From Bordetella sp. FB-8 (GTDB lineage Bacteria > Pseudomonadota > Gammaproteobacteria > Burkholderiales > Burkholderiaceae_B): 64,000 nucleotides of DNA. Location: positions 248,001 to 312,000 of the forward strand of contig NZ_KB907784.1 of assembly GCF_000382185.1 (NCBI RefSeq), written 5' to 3'. The notes beneath the pieces were generated by a model, which saw nothing but the letters and a program-made list of their open reading frames with translations, was not told the DNA's origin and made no database searches. Made by a program: the position numbers and the translations under genes. This document shows, piece after piece, positions 17,883-27,303 of this stretch (its first letter is position 1; every line of letters starts with the position of its first letter).

Positions 17883-18866
17883 CTACACCTTGATGTGCGC
17901 CTGCTTGACCACCGGCGTCCACAGATCGATCTGCTGCTTCACGAAATCGCGGTATTGCTTCGGTGTGCTGCCCACGACTTCGTAGCCATTGGCGACCAGC
18001 GAGTCGTGGACTTTTCTGTCCCGGGTCGCCGCAACGATGGCACGATTGAGCTTGTCGATGATGGGCTGGGGCGTCCTGGCCGGCGCGATCACGCCGAAGA
18101 AACCATAGGCTTCGAACCCCGGATAGCCGCTCGCGGCCATGGTCGGCACGTCGGGCAGCACGGGCAGCGGCTGGGCAGCGGCCACGGCAAGCCCGCGCAC
18201 AGTCCCGGCGAGAATTTGCGGCCCGCTGGGAATGAACAAGTCGACCATCACCTTCACCTGCCCGCCGATCAGATCCTGCAAGGCGGGCTCCGAGCCCTTG
18301 TAGCCAATGTGCTGCGCCTTGACGCCTTCGGCATGGAAAAAGCGCTCACCGAGCAGGTGCGGCATGCTGCCCACGCCGGCGCTCGCGAACTGGATGCCGC
18401 CGGGCTGCTTCTTGCTCCACTCGATCAGGTCCTTGAGACTGTGCACGGGCAGCGACGGGTGGACGATGAATATCACGGGTGTGCGGGCCACGAGCGAAAC
18501 GTATTCGAAATCGCGCATGACGTCATAGGGCTGCTTCACGCCGAGCGCCGTATTCAGGGCCTGCGGCGCGGCGGCAAAGAGCAGGGTCTGGCCGTCCGGC
18601 GCCGCCCTGGCGACCTCTTGCGTGCCGATGATGTTGTAGGCTCCGGGACGGTTGTCGATGATGATCGCCTGGCCCAGTTCACGTGTGAGGCTGGGCTGGA
18701 TCATGCGCGCCACGGTATCCAGCGCGCCGCCCGGCGCGAAAGGCACCACGATGCGCACGGGACCCGAGGGAAAGGCTGCCGCCCGGGCGCGGGCGCCGAC
18801 GGCCAGCAGAGGTAGCGTTGCGCCGGCGCATAGCAGCTGGCGGCGTTGCATCGAAAAGCACTTCAT
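17883..18866 (-). CDS. Bug/TctC-family periplasmic solute receptor
   Basis: A 327-residue exported protein of the tripartite tricarboxylate (Bug) receptor family, expanded in Bordetella and relatives. A signal peptide (RRQLLCAGATLPLLAVGARARA) precedes the fold signature VRIVVPFAPGGALDTVARM and IIIDNRPGAYNIIGTQEVARAAPDG; EFVSL- and GVGSMPHLLGE-type segments follow. ATG 18866 follows AGGAGAC and is chosen over 18896. It is the last of three minus-strand genes with yhdH-like and acyl-CoA dehydrogenase genes, suggesting uptake of an acid that is then activated and oxidised. No TctAB membrane components are nearby, which is common for this family. Ligand unknown. Confidence 0.93.
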   Translation of the reverse strand: MKCFSMQRRQLLCAGATLPLLAVGARARAAAFPSGPVRIVVPFAPGGALDTVARMIQPSLTRELGQAIIIDNRPGAYNIIGTQEVARAAPDGQTLLFAAAPQALNTALGVKQPYDVMRDFEYVSLVARTPVIFIVHPSLPVHSLKDLIEWSKKQPGGIQFASAGVGSMPHLLGERFFHAEGVKAQHIGYKGSEPALQDLIGGQVKVMVDLFIPSGPQILAGTVRGLAVAAAQPLPVLPDVPTMAASGYPGFEAYGFFGVIAPARTPQPIIDKLNRAIVAATRDRKVHDSLVANGYEVVGSTPKQYRDFVKQQIDLWTPVVKQAHIKV

Positions 18867-18920
18867 GTCTGTCTCCTGTTTTATTGCCGCTGCCACATTG
18901 GCAAAAGCGTACTTCCGCGG

Positions 18921-19805
18921 TCATCGCCGCATGTCGACGACCGTTCGGCCGCGCACCCGGCCTTCGAGTGTCAGGTCCAGCCAATACGGCAGGTCTTCCA
19001 GTCCGATCACGTGCGCGATCTCGTTCAAATGGCGGGGGTGCAGGTCGGTCGCTATCCTGCGCCAGACCACGTCCCTCACCGGCATGGGGGAATTGGAGTT
19101 GATGCCCAACAGGCGCACGCCGCGCAGGATGAAGGGCAACACCGTGGCATCCAGCGCGGTGCCTCCCGCGTTGCCGAAAGCCGCGATCACGCCTTCGGGC
19201 AGCATGGTGCGCGTGATCCAGGCCAGCATCTGGCCTCCCACGGAATCCAGCACACCGGCCCAACGGCCTTTCTCCAGCGGCCGGGGCTGCACTTGCGGCG
19301 CCGGCCGACCGACAGTCTCGCTGGCGCCCAGCAGGCGCAGATAGTCCTGCGCATCCGCCTTGCCGCTCATGGCCGTGACCTGGTAACCGCGCCGCGCGAG
19401 CATGTCGATCGCCAGACTGGCCGCGCCGCCGGTCGCGCCGGTGACCAGAACGGGCCCGCGCTGCGGCGTCAATCCATTGAGTTCCATCAGGTGCAGTGAG
19501 TAGGCGGCGGTGTAACCGGCCACGTCGATGCCCAAGCCATGCACCACGACTTTGTCGCCACGGGCAAAGCGCACGTCCGACGACTCGGCCACAACGCCGG
19601 TCAGGTCGATGCCGCCTATGCGGGGCCACGAGCGGATGATTCCGTTCAACCCTCTGGAAGCCAGGGCATCCTTGTAGTTGATGCTGGAGTACGCCACGTC
19701 GATCAGCACATCTCCGGGGCTGAGTTCGTCGGGCGCCATCTCGCACAGCCGACGTATCGGGCGCGGTTCACCGGCCAGCAACCTAAAAGCCTTGAAGCGA
19801 TGCAT
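18921..19805 (-). CDS. YhdH/AcuI-like medium-chain oxidoreductase
   Basis: A 294-residue zinc-free medium-chain dehydrogenase/reductase. Signature pieces are VAYSSINYKDALASRG, PRIGGIDLTGVV and the NADPH loop TGATGGAASLAIDML. AcuI/YhdH enzymes reduce acryloyl-CoA to propionyl-CoA and are about 325 residues, so this one is somewhat short (segments between about 160 and 190). It lies 9 bp after the acyl-CoA dehydrogenase gene on the minus strand, implying a shared CoA-thioester pathway. The exact substrate is an inference from family and neighbours. Confidence 0.85.
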   Translation of the reverse strand: MHRFKAFRLLAGEPRPIRRLCEMAPDELSPGDVLIDVAYSSINYKDALASRGLNGIIRSWPRIGGIDLTGVVAESSDVRFARGDKVVVHGLGIDVAGYTAAYSLHLMELNGLTPQRGPVLVTGATGGAASLAIDMLARRGYQVTAMSGKADAQDYLRLLGASETVGRPAPQVQPRPLEKGRWAGVLDSVGGQMLAWITRTMLPEGVIAAFGNAGGTALDATVLPFILRGVRLLGINSNSPMPVRDVVWRRIATDLHPRHLNEIAHVIGLEDLPYWLDLTLEGRVRGRTVVDMRR

Positions 19806-19814
19806 GGCGGCGCC

Positions 19815-20975
19815 TCAGTTGCGAATGTCGTGGCCCGCACGGCTGTAGGTGCGACGGGCAATGTTGAGTTGATGGATCTGGCTCGTACCCTCGTAGAGCC
19901 GGAAGAGCCGCACATCGCGGTAGAAGCGCTCGATCGGGTTATCCGCGATGAAGCCGTAACCGCCCAGCATCTGCACGCAGCGATCGGCCACACGGCCGCA
20001 CATTTCGGACGCGAAATACTTGCAGATGGAGGCCTCCATCGTGACGTCCATTCCCTGGTCGCGCTTGCGCGCCGTCTCAAGGACGAGGGCGCGCGCGGCA
20101 TGGATCTCGACCTGACAGTCGGCCACCATGGCCTGCACCAGCTGGAACGAACCCACCGGCTGGCCGAACTGGCGCCGATGCGCCGTGTACTGGACGATCT
20201 CGTCCAGCATGCGCAGGGCAGGTCCGATGCACAGCGCGGCCAGGTGGATGCGCTGCTTGTTCAGGACCCGCATCGCGATCTGAAAGCCCTGGCCTTCAGC
20301 CCCGATGCGCTGGCTGGCGGGCACGACGCAGTTATCCAGGTACACCTCGGAGACGGGCGAACCGGCCTGCCCCATCTTGCGGTAAGGCCGGCCCGTGCTC
20401 AGGCCCGGGCCGCGCTCGACGAGAAAGGCGGACACGCCGGCCGCCCCCGACTGCGCAGGATCGGTGCGGGCCAGCACGGTAAACAGCTGCGCGATGGGCG
20501 CATTGGTGATGAAGCACTTGGTGCCGTTGAGCACATAGGTGTCGCCTTCGGCCCTGGCGGTGGTGCGCAGCGCGGCCGCGTCCGACCCGGCCTCGGGTTC
20601 TGTCAGCGCAAAGCAGCCGGTCATCCGCCCGCTGGCCAGCTCAGGAAGATAGCGGCGCTTCTGCTCCTCGCTGCCATCGCTCACCAGGGCCTCGCTGCCT
20701 ATGCCGGTGTTGGTACCGACGCGGGCGCGAAAAGCCACGGAGCACTGCGACAGCTCCATGGCCGCCATCACCAGCTCCTCGGTGGTCATGCCCGCACCGC
20801 CGTAGGCCTGGGGAATGGAATAGCCAAACAGGCCCTGCTCGGCCATCTCCCGCACGAGGTCGGCAGAAACCTCGTCCAGGTCGGACACTTCGGCTTCGCG
20901 CGGGATCAGGCGCTCCCGGCAGAAGCGCCGCAAGCTGGCCAAATAGGCGTCAAAGCCCTGGGGATCGCGAATCAC
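19815..20975 (-). CDS. Acyl-CoA dehydrogenase
   Basis: A 386-residue FAD flavoprotein that introduces a double bond into an acyl-CoA. It has the family landmarks CFALTEPEAGSDAAALRT (FAD/substrate loop), GTKCFITNAPIAQ, and RQFGQPVGSFQLVQAM. The C-terminal YEGTSQIHQLNIARRTYS contains the usual catalytic-base region (YEGTSQI). It is the first gene of a minus-strand set with the YhdH-like and Bug genes, 107 bp from the divergent IclR regulator at 21083, which probably controls it. Chain specificity cannot be read from sequence. Confidence 0.94.
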   Translation of the reverse strand: MIRDPQGFDAYLASLRRFCRERLIPREAEVSDLDEVSADLVREMAEQGLFGYSIPQAYGGAGMTTEELVMAAMELSQCSVAFRARVGTNTGIGSEALVSDGSEEQKRRYLPELASGRMTGCFALTEPEAGSDAAALRTTARAEGDTYVLNGTKCFITNAPIAQLFTVLARTDPAQSGAAGVSAFLVERGPGLSTGRPYRKMGQAGSPVSEVYLDNCVVPASQRIGAEGQGFQIAMRVLNKQRIHLAALCIGPALRMLDEIVQYTAHRRQFGQPVGSFQLVQAMVADCQVEIHAARALVLETARKRDQGMDVTMEASICKYFASEMCGRVADRCVQMLGGYGFIADNPIERFYRDVRLFRLYEGTSQIHQLNIARRTYSRAGHDIRN

Positions 20976-21082
20976 GTGTCTATCTCCGACGGGTTCGAAC
21001 CGGTCGCGAAGCGCGCGAACCGTGAAACCAGTCTAGGAAGACGGACGGATCATCGGAACAGATGTTTTGGTATATTAAATAA

Positions 21083-21880
21083 ATGGCCATGACCACACCC
21101 GTGCGCGCGCACCAGATGTACGCCTCCAGCCTGGCCAACGGGCTGCGACTGCTTTCGAGCTTCAAGCTGGGAGAGCCCGCACTCAGCAACCGCGAACTGG
21201 CCGAACTCACGGGGCTTTCGAAGGCATCGATATCGCGCCTGACCTATACCTTGTGCGAGCTGGGCTTTCTGCGCTATGACGCACAGGAACGGCGCTATCG
21301 CCTGGGCGGCGCCACACTGGCGGTTGGCTTTCCCCTGCTGAGCAGCTTCATCGCCATACGCCATACGGCACGGCCCTTGATGCAGGCGCTGGCCGACGCC
21401 GCGCGCGGGTCGGTGTCGCTGGGCCTGCGCGACCGGACCAATATGGTTTATATCGAGACCTGCCGAGGCCACGAGGCCATCGCATTCCGGCCGGACATCG
21501 GCGGCAGCATGCCCATGTGGTCGACGTCCATAGGCCGGGCCTGGCTGGCCGGCGCGGACCCCGCGCTGCGCAAGCAGACCCTGCAGCGTATACGAACCGG
21601 GCACGCTGGCGCCTGGCGGGAGCACCGCGCATCGGTGCTCGCCGAGATCGAAGCCTTTCCCCGGCGCGGCTTCTGCCTGGGGCTGGGACAATGGCAACGC
21701 GACATCCACGCCGCCGGCGTGCCCATGCAGGTGCCTATCGACGGGGAAACGCTGGTGTTCAACTGCGGCGTGCCGTCCGTGCTTCTTCAGGCCGGCGCCA
21801 TGGAACGGGACATAGGCCCGCGCCTGGTGCAGATGGTGCGCCGGATCGAACGGGACTATCTCGCGGAGCATGGTGCGTGA
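21083..21880 (+). CDS. IclR-family regulator (first of a tandem pair)
   Basis: A 265-residue IclR-type regulator: N-terminal winged helix (LSNRELAELTGLSKASISRLTYTLCELGFL, about 34-65) and a C-terminal effector domain (SVSLGLRDRTNMVYIETCRG, STSIGRAWLA, VFNCGVPS). Transcribed away from the acyl-CoA dehydrogenase operon, the usual position for its target. A TATATTAAATAAATGG stretch precedes the ATG and no strong ribosome site is seen. The next gene is a paralogue that overlaps its stop codon by four bases. Confidence 0.92.
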   Translation: MAMTTPVRAHQMYASSLANGLRLLSSFKLGEPALSNRELAELTGLSKASISRLTYTLCELGFLRYDAQERRYRLGGATLAVGFPLLSSFIAIRHTARPLMQALADAARGSVSLGLRDRTNMVYIETCRGHEAIAFRPDIGGSMPMWSTSIGRAWLAGADPALRKQTLQRIRTGHAGAWREHRASVLAEIEAFPRRGFCLGLGQWQRDIHAAGVPMQVPIDGETLVFNCGVPSVLLQAGAMERDIGPRLVQMVRRIERDYLAEHGA

Positions 21881-22671
21881 GCGGGCGATCCGGTGGGGCA
21901 CAAGACGATCCGGACAAGGAATTCGCCAACACGCTTGCGCGCGGACTGGAGCTGCTGCTGTGCTTTGCGCCCGGCGAAAGCGCGTTGCGCAACAAGGACT
22001 TCGTGCAGCGCACCGGGCTGGACAAGGCGACAGTCTCGCGGCTGGCCTATACGCTCGACCAACTGGGTTACTTGCGCCACGACGCGGCCGATGGCAAATA
22101 CCGGCTGGGCGCCGCAGTGCTGGCGATGGGGTATCCCCTCCTGGCCAATATGAGCCTGCGCCACGTGGTTCGCCCCTGGATCAAGAGCCTGGCTGACGAG
22201 GTGCGTGGCACGGTCAGCATCCTGATCCGCGACCGCACCAGCATGGTCTATATGGAAACCTGCCGCTCGGAACAGGAGACGGCGCCGCTGATGGATATCG
22301 GCGCGTCCCTGCCCATCATTGCCAGCACCAGCGGCCGCGCCTGGCTGGCGCGCACGACGCCCCAGGAACGCGACAAGGTGCTCAATCAGGTGAAGGTGCT
22401 CTATCCCAAGCTGTATGCCGAACACATTGCCAAAGTTCGGCGCACGCTGGGCGATCTCGCGCAGCGCGGCTACCTGAGCGGCCCGGGCCTGGTCCAGCCG
22501 GAACGGGTGGTGGTGGCGGTGCCCATGGCGCGCCCGGTGAACGCTGAGATCATTGTGTTCAACTGCGCCGTAGCGCCGCAGGGCCGGCCGGTGGAGCCGC
22601 TGCGCGCGCATCTGGGCGCGCGGCTGATCACGCTGACGCGCGGCGTGGAAATCGCCATGGGGCTGGCCTGA
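21877..22671 (+). CDS. IclR-family regulator (second of a tandem pair)
   Basis: A 264-residue paralogue of the preceding gene: LRNKDFVQRTGLDKATVSRLAYTLDQLGYL for the DNA-binding part and VSILIRDRTSMVYMETCRSE, STSGRAWLAR and IIVFNCAV in the effector domain. The start is GTG 21877, which overlaps the upstream TGA (GTGA) with GGAG about 9 bp ahead, so translation is probably coupled. A longer open frame from 21517 is an artefact inside the first IclR gene. The stop lies 1 bp from the end of the convergent CoA transferase gene, a possible second target. Confidence 0.9.
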   Translation: MSGRSGGAQDDPDKEFANTLARGLELLLCFAPGESALRNKDFVQRTGLDKATVSRLAYTLDQLGYLRHDAADGKYRLGAAVLAMGYPLLANMSLRHVVRPWIKSLADEVRGTVSILIRDRTSMVYMETCRSEQETAPLMDIGASLPIIASTSGRAWLARTTPQERDKVLNQVKVLYPKLYAEHIAKVRRTLGDLAQRGYLSGPGLVQPERVVVAVPMARPVNAEIIVFNCAVAPQGRPVEPLRAHLGARLITLTRGVEIAMGLA

Positions 22672-22672
22672 C

Positions 22673-23893
22673 TCAGATGATGCCTTCGTCCCTGAGCGCC
22701 TGCATCTGCTTGTCGTCCAGGCCCAGTTTCGAGAACAATGTGTGGTTGTATTCCCCCACCGCCGGCCCGGTGCGGGGCGGCGGCGGCTCGAAACCCGAAA
22801 AGCGCGGCACGATGCATGGCGCGGGCACGCTGCCCAGGTTTTCGTCCGGCAGGCGGATGATGGCCCCGCGCGCCTGAAAATGCGGGTCTCGCAATACGTC
22901 GCCAATGTCGTAGACCTTGCTGAACGGCACAGCATGCTCGGTCAGCGCGGCCGACAGTTCGTCAAAGCTGCGCGCCGCGCACCAGTCGCAGACCAGTTTG
23001 TCGATCTCGTCGATATGCCGCACGCGCTGGGGATTGTTGCAAAAGCGCGCCTCGGACGAAAGATCGGGACGACCCATGGCCAGACAGATGCGGCGAAAGA
23101 TCGCCTCGGACGACCCCACGATCGTGACCCAGATACCGTCGGCCGTCCTGTACATATTGGACGGCGCGGTATAGGTCGCGCGCGAGCCTGCCCGATTGCG
23201 CACCTGGCCCAGCTGCTCGAATTCCACCGGCAGCGTCTCCAGCAGGCGAATCATGGCCTCGGTGGCCGATAGGTCGATCTCGCGGCCGGGCAGTCCCGGG
23301 TTCCCTCTTTTCTCGGCCATGGCCGCGGCGATGGAAAAAGCCCCGAATAGCCCCGCCACCGCATCGCCCAACGGAAAATTCATATGCTGCGGGCTGCCGT
23401 CGCGCTCGCCCGTAAGGTGCGCGAACCCGCTCATTGCCTCGAAAATTCGCGCAAATCCGGGCCGCTCGGCGTAAGGACCTGTCTGCCCGAAGCCAGTGAC
23501 CCGCAACACTGTCAGCTGCGGATTGGCCGCATGCAGCGTTGCCAGGTCCAGCCCCCAGCGGCTCATCGTGCCGGTGCGAAAGTTTTCGACCAGCACGTCG
23601 AAATGCGGCAGCAGCTTCAGGAACAGCTCACGGCCACGGGGCTTGCGCACATCCAGAGAAATACCGCGCTTGCCGCGATTGGTGACTTTCCAATGCAGCG
23701 CGTGTTCTTCCTTGACCGGCGCCAGGCCGCGCAAGGAGTCGCTGCCGTCCGGCAATTCCAGCTTCACCACCTCTGCGCCCAGATCGGCGCACAGCGCCGA
23801 GGAAAAAGGCGCGGCAATGACAGTGGCCATATCGAGAATGCGCACGCCAACCAGCGGGCCGGACGACGCGGGGGAAGAAGAAGTAGCGGGCAT
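22673..23893 (-). CDS. CaiB/BaiF-family (class III) CoA transferase
   Basis: Transfers CoA between carboxylic acids. The 401 residues show GVRILDMATVIAAPFSSALCADLGAEV, KVTNRGKRGISLDVRKPRG with the catalytic aspartate region further on (FGQTGPYAERPGF; AGLFGAFSIAAAM), and a C-terminal VGEYNHTLFSKLGLDD. ATG 23893 (MPATSSS) is taken over a TTG at 23944; neither has a clear ribosome site. It is convergent with the tandem IclR genes, 1 bp apart. With the acyl-CoA dehydrogenase and YhdH-like genes it suggests acid activation followed by oxidation. Substrate is unknown. Confidence 0.92.
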   Translation of the reverse strand: MPATSSSPASSGPLVGVRILDMATVIAAPFSSALCADLGAEVVKLELPDGSDSLRGLAPVKEEHALHWKVTNRGKRGISLDVRKPRGRELFLKLLPHFDVLVENFRTGTMSRWGLDLATLHAANPQLTVLRVTGFGQTGPYAERPGFARIFEAMSGFAHLTGERDGSPQHMNFPLGDAVAGLFGAFSIAAAMAEKRGNPGLPGREIDLSATEAMIRLLETLPVEFEQLGQVRNRAGSRATYTAPSNMYRTADGIWVTIVGSSEAIFRRICLAMGRPDLSSEARFCNNPQRVRHIDEIDKLVCDWCAARSFDELSAALTEHAVPFSKVYDIGDVLRDPHFQARGAIIRLPDENLGSVPAPCIVPRFSGFEPPPPRTGPAVGEYNHTLFSKLGLDDKQMQALRDEGII

Positions 23894-23978
23894 GGCCTGT
23901 GAACATGGGCGAGAGCGATGCAGCGAGCTTCCCTCTTTGAACAATATGCCGCAACCTACGTTTTGCCATGTTAAATAT

Positions 23979-24848
23979 TTAAGCTGCCGCCTGGTGGCTG
24001 CGCGCGACCTCGAGCAGGAAGTCCCTCATCGCGGTCACGCGCTGGTTCTCGCGCAGATCGCGGTGATAGACCAGCCACAGGTCGCGTGCACAGACGAAGT
24101 CCACCCGGACCAGGGCGGGCATCCTGGCTCCGACCGATTCGGGCAGCACCACAAGGCCCAGGCCGGCCTCGCCGGCCGCGATCATCACGGGCATGCTGTT
24201 GGTGAGCAGGACCGCGGGCTTGCCCGCGAATACGCCGGTGGCCCAGCGCGCCATAGGCACATGCGCAAGCGAATCGCCCCAGTTCACATAAGGCAGGCTG
24301 CGCCAGTCGCGCTGCGCCTGAACATCGGCGGCTCCGACATAGGCGGCAAACGCCATGGCTCCCGCATGCTGGGCAATGTATTCCCCCTCTTCCTCGCGCG
24401 CGGGCGGCGACATGCGCAACGCAATGTCCGCATCGCGGCGGGACAGATTCACGGTATTGACCCCGGTGACCAGCTCGACCTGCAGCCCCGGATGGCCCTG
24501 CACGAATTCGGGCAGCCTGGGCACGATCCAGTGGCTGGCGATCGTTTCCGACGTGGCCACGCGCACGCTGCCCGACCAGGCGCCGGACTGGCCGGCGTCC
24601 TGCGAACGGCGCGCGAACCCCAGCATCGCCTGCTCGACGGGCAGCGCCGCCGCCAGCAGGGTCTCCCCGTCGTTGGTCAGCGTATAACCGGTCTGCCGGC
24701 GCAGGAACAGCGCCATGCCCATGGCCTGCTCGAAGGCGTCGATGCGGCGCGACACCGTCGCCGGGCTCACGCCCAGCTCGTGGGCCGCCGGCGTCAGCCC
24801 CGCAGCGCGCGCCACCGCCAGGAAATAGCGCAGGTCATCCCAATTCAT
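23979..24848 (-). CDS. LysR-family regulator
   Basis: A 289-residue LysR-type regulator opening MNWDDLRYFLAVARAAGLT, with the winged helix-turn-helix AAHELGVSPATVSRRIDAFEQ, and a co-inducer domain (GSVRVATSETIASHWIVPRL). It is divergent from the EamA transporter, with an 18-bp palindrome just ahead of its own start, so it likely autoregulates and controls the transporter. The effector is unknown. Confidence 0.93.
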   Translation of the reverse strand: MNWDDLRYFLAVARAAGLTPAAHELGVSPATVSRRIDAFEQAMGMALFLRRQTGYTLTNDGETLLAAALPVEQAMLGFARRSQDAGQSGAWSGSVRVATSETIASHWIVPRLPEFVQGHPGLQVELVTGVNTVNLSRRDADIALRMSPPAREEEGEYIAQHAGAMAFAAYVGAADVQAQRDWRSLPYVNWGDSLAHVPMARWATGVFAGKPAVLLTNSMPVMIAAGEAGLGLVVLPESVGARMPALVRVDFVCARDLWLVYHRDLRENQRVTAMRDFLLEVARSHQAAA

Positions 24849-24862
24849 GTGTCCGGCCTTTA

Positions 24863-24880
24863 TTTTTCATATATGAAAAA
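24863..24880. promoter_or_regulatory. 18-bp perfect palindrome between lysR and eamA genes
   Basis: TTTTTCATATATGAAAAA is its own reverse complement. It lies 15 bp upstream of the LysR start and 80 bp upstream of the EamA start in an AT-rich spacer. Position suggests a LysR binding site, though LysR boxes more often read T-N11-A. Confidence 0.5.
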
Positions 24881-24960
24881 TTGTTTTGGAAATTATTCCA
24901 TATATTTTTCTCAATAGAAAAACAACAATGCGCCATATCCACTCTTTCAGGAAGGCCGCC

Positions 24961-25893
24961 ATGAAAACCCGGACCCTCTACGCGACGCTGATTCTCTCCA
25001 CGCTCTTCTGGGGCGCCAATTTCAACCTGGGCAAGTTCGTCGTGCATGCGACCGACCCGCTGAACGCCGCCGCCTGGCGCTTTCTGCTGGCGGGCCTGAC
25101 CATGGCCGTGTATATGCTGCTGGCCGAGGGCGTGGACTGGCAGGGCCTGCGCCGCAACCTCCTGCCGCTGGCGGCCATGGCGACGGTCGGCATCTTCGGC
25201 TTTAACGTTGCCTTCTTTTTCGGCCTGCAGACGACCTCGTCGGTCAACGGCTCGCTGATCATGACCCTCAACCCCACCATCACCGTCGTTCTCACCGCGC
25301 TGGTCCTGGGCGAAGCCGTGTCGTGGAAGCAGATGCTGGGCCTGGCCTTGAGCTTCTGCGGCGTCGTCACTGTGGTGTCGGGCGGAAACCCGGCCGCCCT
25401 GCTGCGGCATTTCCACTTCGCCATCGGCGATGCCTTGATCCTGGTCGGCAATCTCTGCTGGGCGGCCTACAGCGTGATCGGCAAGAAGTGGATCAGGAAC
25501 CTCTCCGCGATCCAGACGACCACCAGCACCATGCTGATCGGCGCGGCGGCCCTGATCGGCATCACCCTGGCCACCCACGGCGGATCGATGCCGGCGCCGT
25601 CGGCGCAAGGCTTCGGTGCCATCGCCGTCATGGCCCTGTTCGGCACGGTCCTGGCCTACCTGTGGTGGAACAACGGCATACGCACCATCGGACCGGCCCG
25701 CACGTCGGTATTCTTCGACCTGGTGCCCATCTTCACCATGCTCATTGCCATCGCGCTGGGCGAGCAGGTGTCGGCGGCGCAAGGCGTGGGAGCCGTGCTG
25801 GTGATATCGGGCGTGCTGTTCTCGTCCGGCGCGCTCGATGCGTGGCTGAACCGGGCGCGCGCTACCGGGCAGCCCTGCCGGACGGCGGCCTGA
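24961..25893 (+). CDS. EamA/DMT-family transporter
   Basis: A 310-residue membrane protein with two EamA repeats, about ten helices: ILSTLFWGANFNLGKFVV in the first, GDALILVGNLCWAAYSVIGKKW starting the second, and ALFGTVLAYLWWNNGIRTIGPAR near its end. DMT proteins export amino acids, nucleosides or drugs; the substrate is not evident. ATG 24961 is preceded by AGGAAGG and is chosen over an upstream frame from 24886. It is divergent from the LysR gene and convergent with the dctD-like gene 17 bp away. Confidence 0.92.
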   Translation: MKTRTLYATLILSTLFWGANFNLGKFVVHATDPLNAAAWRFLLAGLTMAVYMLLAEGVDWQGLRRNLLPLAAMATVGIFGFNVAFFFGLQTTSSVNGSLIMTLNPTITVVLTALVLGEAVSWKQMLGLALSFCGVVTVVSGGNPAALLRHFHFAIGDALILVGNLCWAAYSVIGKKWIRNLSAIQTTTSTMLIGAAALIGITLATHGGSMPAPSAQGFGAIAVMALFGTVLAYLWWNNGIRTIGPARTSVFFDLVPIFTMLIAIALGEQVSAAQGVGAVLVISGVLFSSGALDAWLNRARATGQPCRTAA

Positions 25894-25910
25894 GCGGCAC
25901 GGCGCCGCCG

Positions 25911-27275
25911 TCAGCCGCGCCCGTCCTGCTCGCCCCGCACGACCAGCCCATGGCGGCGGATCTTTTCATAGAGCGTCGCCTTCGCCATTTTCAATTGCTC
26001 GGCGGCCTGCGCAACCGCGCCGCCAGCGTGCGCGAGCGCATCCGCGATCAGCGCGCGCTCGTACAGTTCCACACGGTCTTTCAGCGCCTGTGGCGGCGGT
26101 GCACCGCCGCCACAGGCGATCGCCGCGAGATCGTCGGGGATTCCAAGCACGTGGCGATCGGCGGCGTTGCGCAGCTCGCGCACATTGCCCGGCCAGTCGC
26201 GCTGGGTCAGGCGCATGCGGTCGCGCTCGGTAAGCAGCGGCGCGGGGCGCTGATAACGCACCGCCGCATCGAGCACGAAATGCTCGAAAAGCGGCACAAT
26301 GTCCTCGCGGCGCTCGACCAGCGGCGGCAGCGAGATGGTCACCACATTGAGCCGGTACAGCAGATCGCGCCGGAAGGTGCCGGCTGCGACGTGTTCGTTC
26401 ATATCGCCCTTGGCTGCCGCCACCACCCGCAAATCGACCCGCACCGGCTGATTGGCCCCCAGGCGCTCGAGCACGCCCTCCTGCAGCACACGCAGCAGCT
26501 TGACCTGCAGCGCAAGCGGCATGCTCTCGATTTCGTCCAGGAATAGCGTGCCGCCCGAGGCATGTTCGAGCTTGCCGATCCGGCGCTTGGCCGCGCCCGT
26601 GAAAGCGCCTTGTTCGTAGCCGAACATCTCCGATTCGAACATGGACTCGGGCATGGCCCCGCAGTTGACCGCGACAAAGGGCTTGTCGCGCCGGGGAGAA
26701 AGCTCGTGCAGGCTGCGCGCGACCAGCTCCTTGCCCGCGCCGGTGTCGCCGCTGATCAGGATCGATGCGTCGATGGGCGCGACGTTGGCGATCAGGCTGC
26801 GCACCTGTTCTATTGCGGGACTGCGGCCAATGATGCGCGAGGCAAGCGAATTGTGTCCGGCCAGTTCTCGGCGCAGCGCGAGGTTTTCGAGTTCGAGCCT
26901 GCGCCTCTCCAGCGCGCGCCGTACGGTCTCGACCAGGCTTTCGGCGGAGAACGGCTTCTCGATGAAATCGTAGGCACCGTCGCGCATCGCCTGCACGGCC
27001 ATCGAAATATCGCCATGCCCGGTGACGAGGATCACAGGCACGCCTGGCGCGCGCTCGTGGCATTGGGCAAGCAGATCGAGCCCGCTCGCGCCAGGCAGGC
27101 GGATATCGCTCACGACGACGCCGGCAAAATCCGGACCAATCTGCACCAGCGCGGCTTCGGCCGAGGCAAAGCCCGCCGTCTCGAAGCCGGCCAGCTGCAG
27201 GCTTTGCATGCCCGCGCGGCGCACCAGTTCGTCGTCCTCGACATAGAGCACTGCGCCGGTCTGTTGAATCACCAT
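25911..27275 (-). CDS. dctD: Sigma-54-dependent response regulator, DctD type
   Basis: A 454-residue NtrC-class regulator. Receiver domain (1-125) with acidic pocket EDD (13-15), Asp57 (VSDIRLPG) and Lys107 (EKPFS). AAA+ domain with Walker A GDTGAGKE (176-183), GAFTGA (223-228), which contacts sigma-54, and [14 protein letters not shown] as Walker B. A Fis-type DNA-binding helix closes the protein ([22 protein letters not shown]). It follows the sensor kinase gene by 28 bp. DctD controls C4-dicarboxylate uptake in relatives; here no dctA or dctPQM is beside it. Confidence 0.93.
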   Translation of the reverse strand: MVIQQTGAVLYVEDDELVRRAGMQSLQLAGFETAGFASAEAALVQIGPDFAGVVVSDIRLPGASGLDLLAQCHERAPGVPVILVTGHGDISMAVQAMRDGAYDFIEKPFSAESLVETVRRALERRRLELENLALRRELAGHNSLASRIIGRSPAIEQVRSLIANVAPIDASILISGDTGAGKELVARSLHELSPRRDKPFVAVNCGAMPESMFESEMFGYEQGAFTGAAKRRIGKLEHASGGTLFLDEIESMPLALQVKLLRVLQEGVLERLGANQPVRVDLRVVAAAKGDMNEHVAAGTFRRDLLYRLNVVTISLPPLVERREDIVPLFEHFVLDAAVRYQRPAPLLTERDRMRLTQRDWPGNVRELRNAADRHVLGIPDDLAAIACGGGAPPPQALKDRVELYERALIADALAHAGGAVAQAAEQLKMAKATLYEKIRRHGLVVRGEQDGRG

Positions 27276-27303
27276 AGTCGTCTGTCGTCCTGGCTCGTGG
27301 GGT

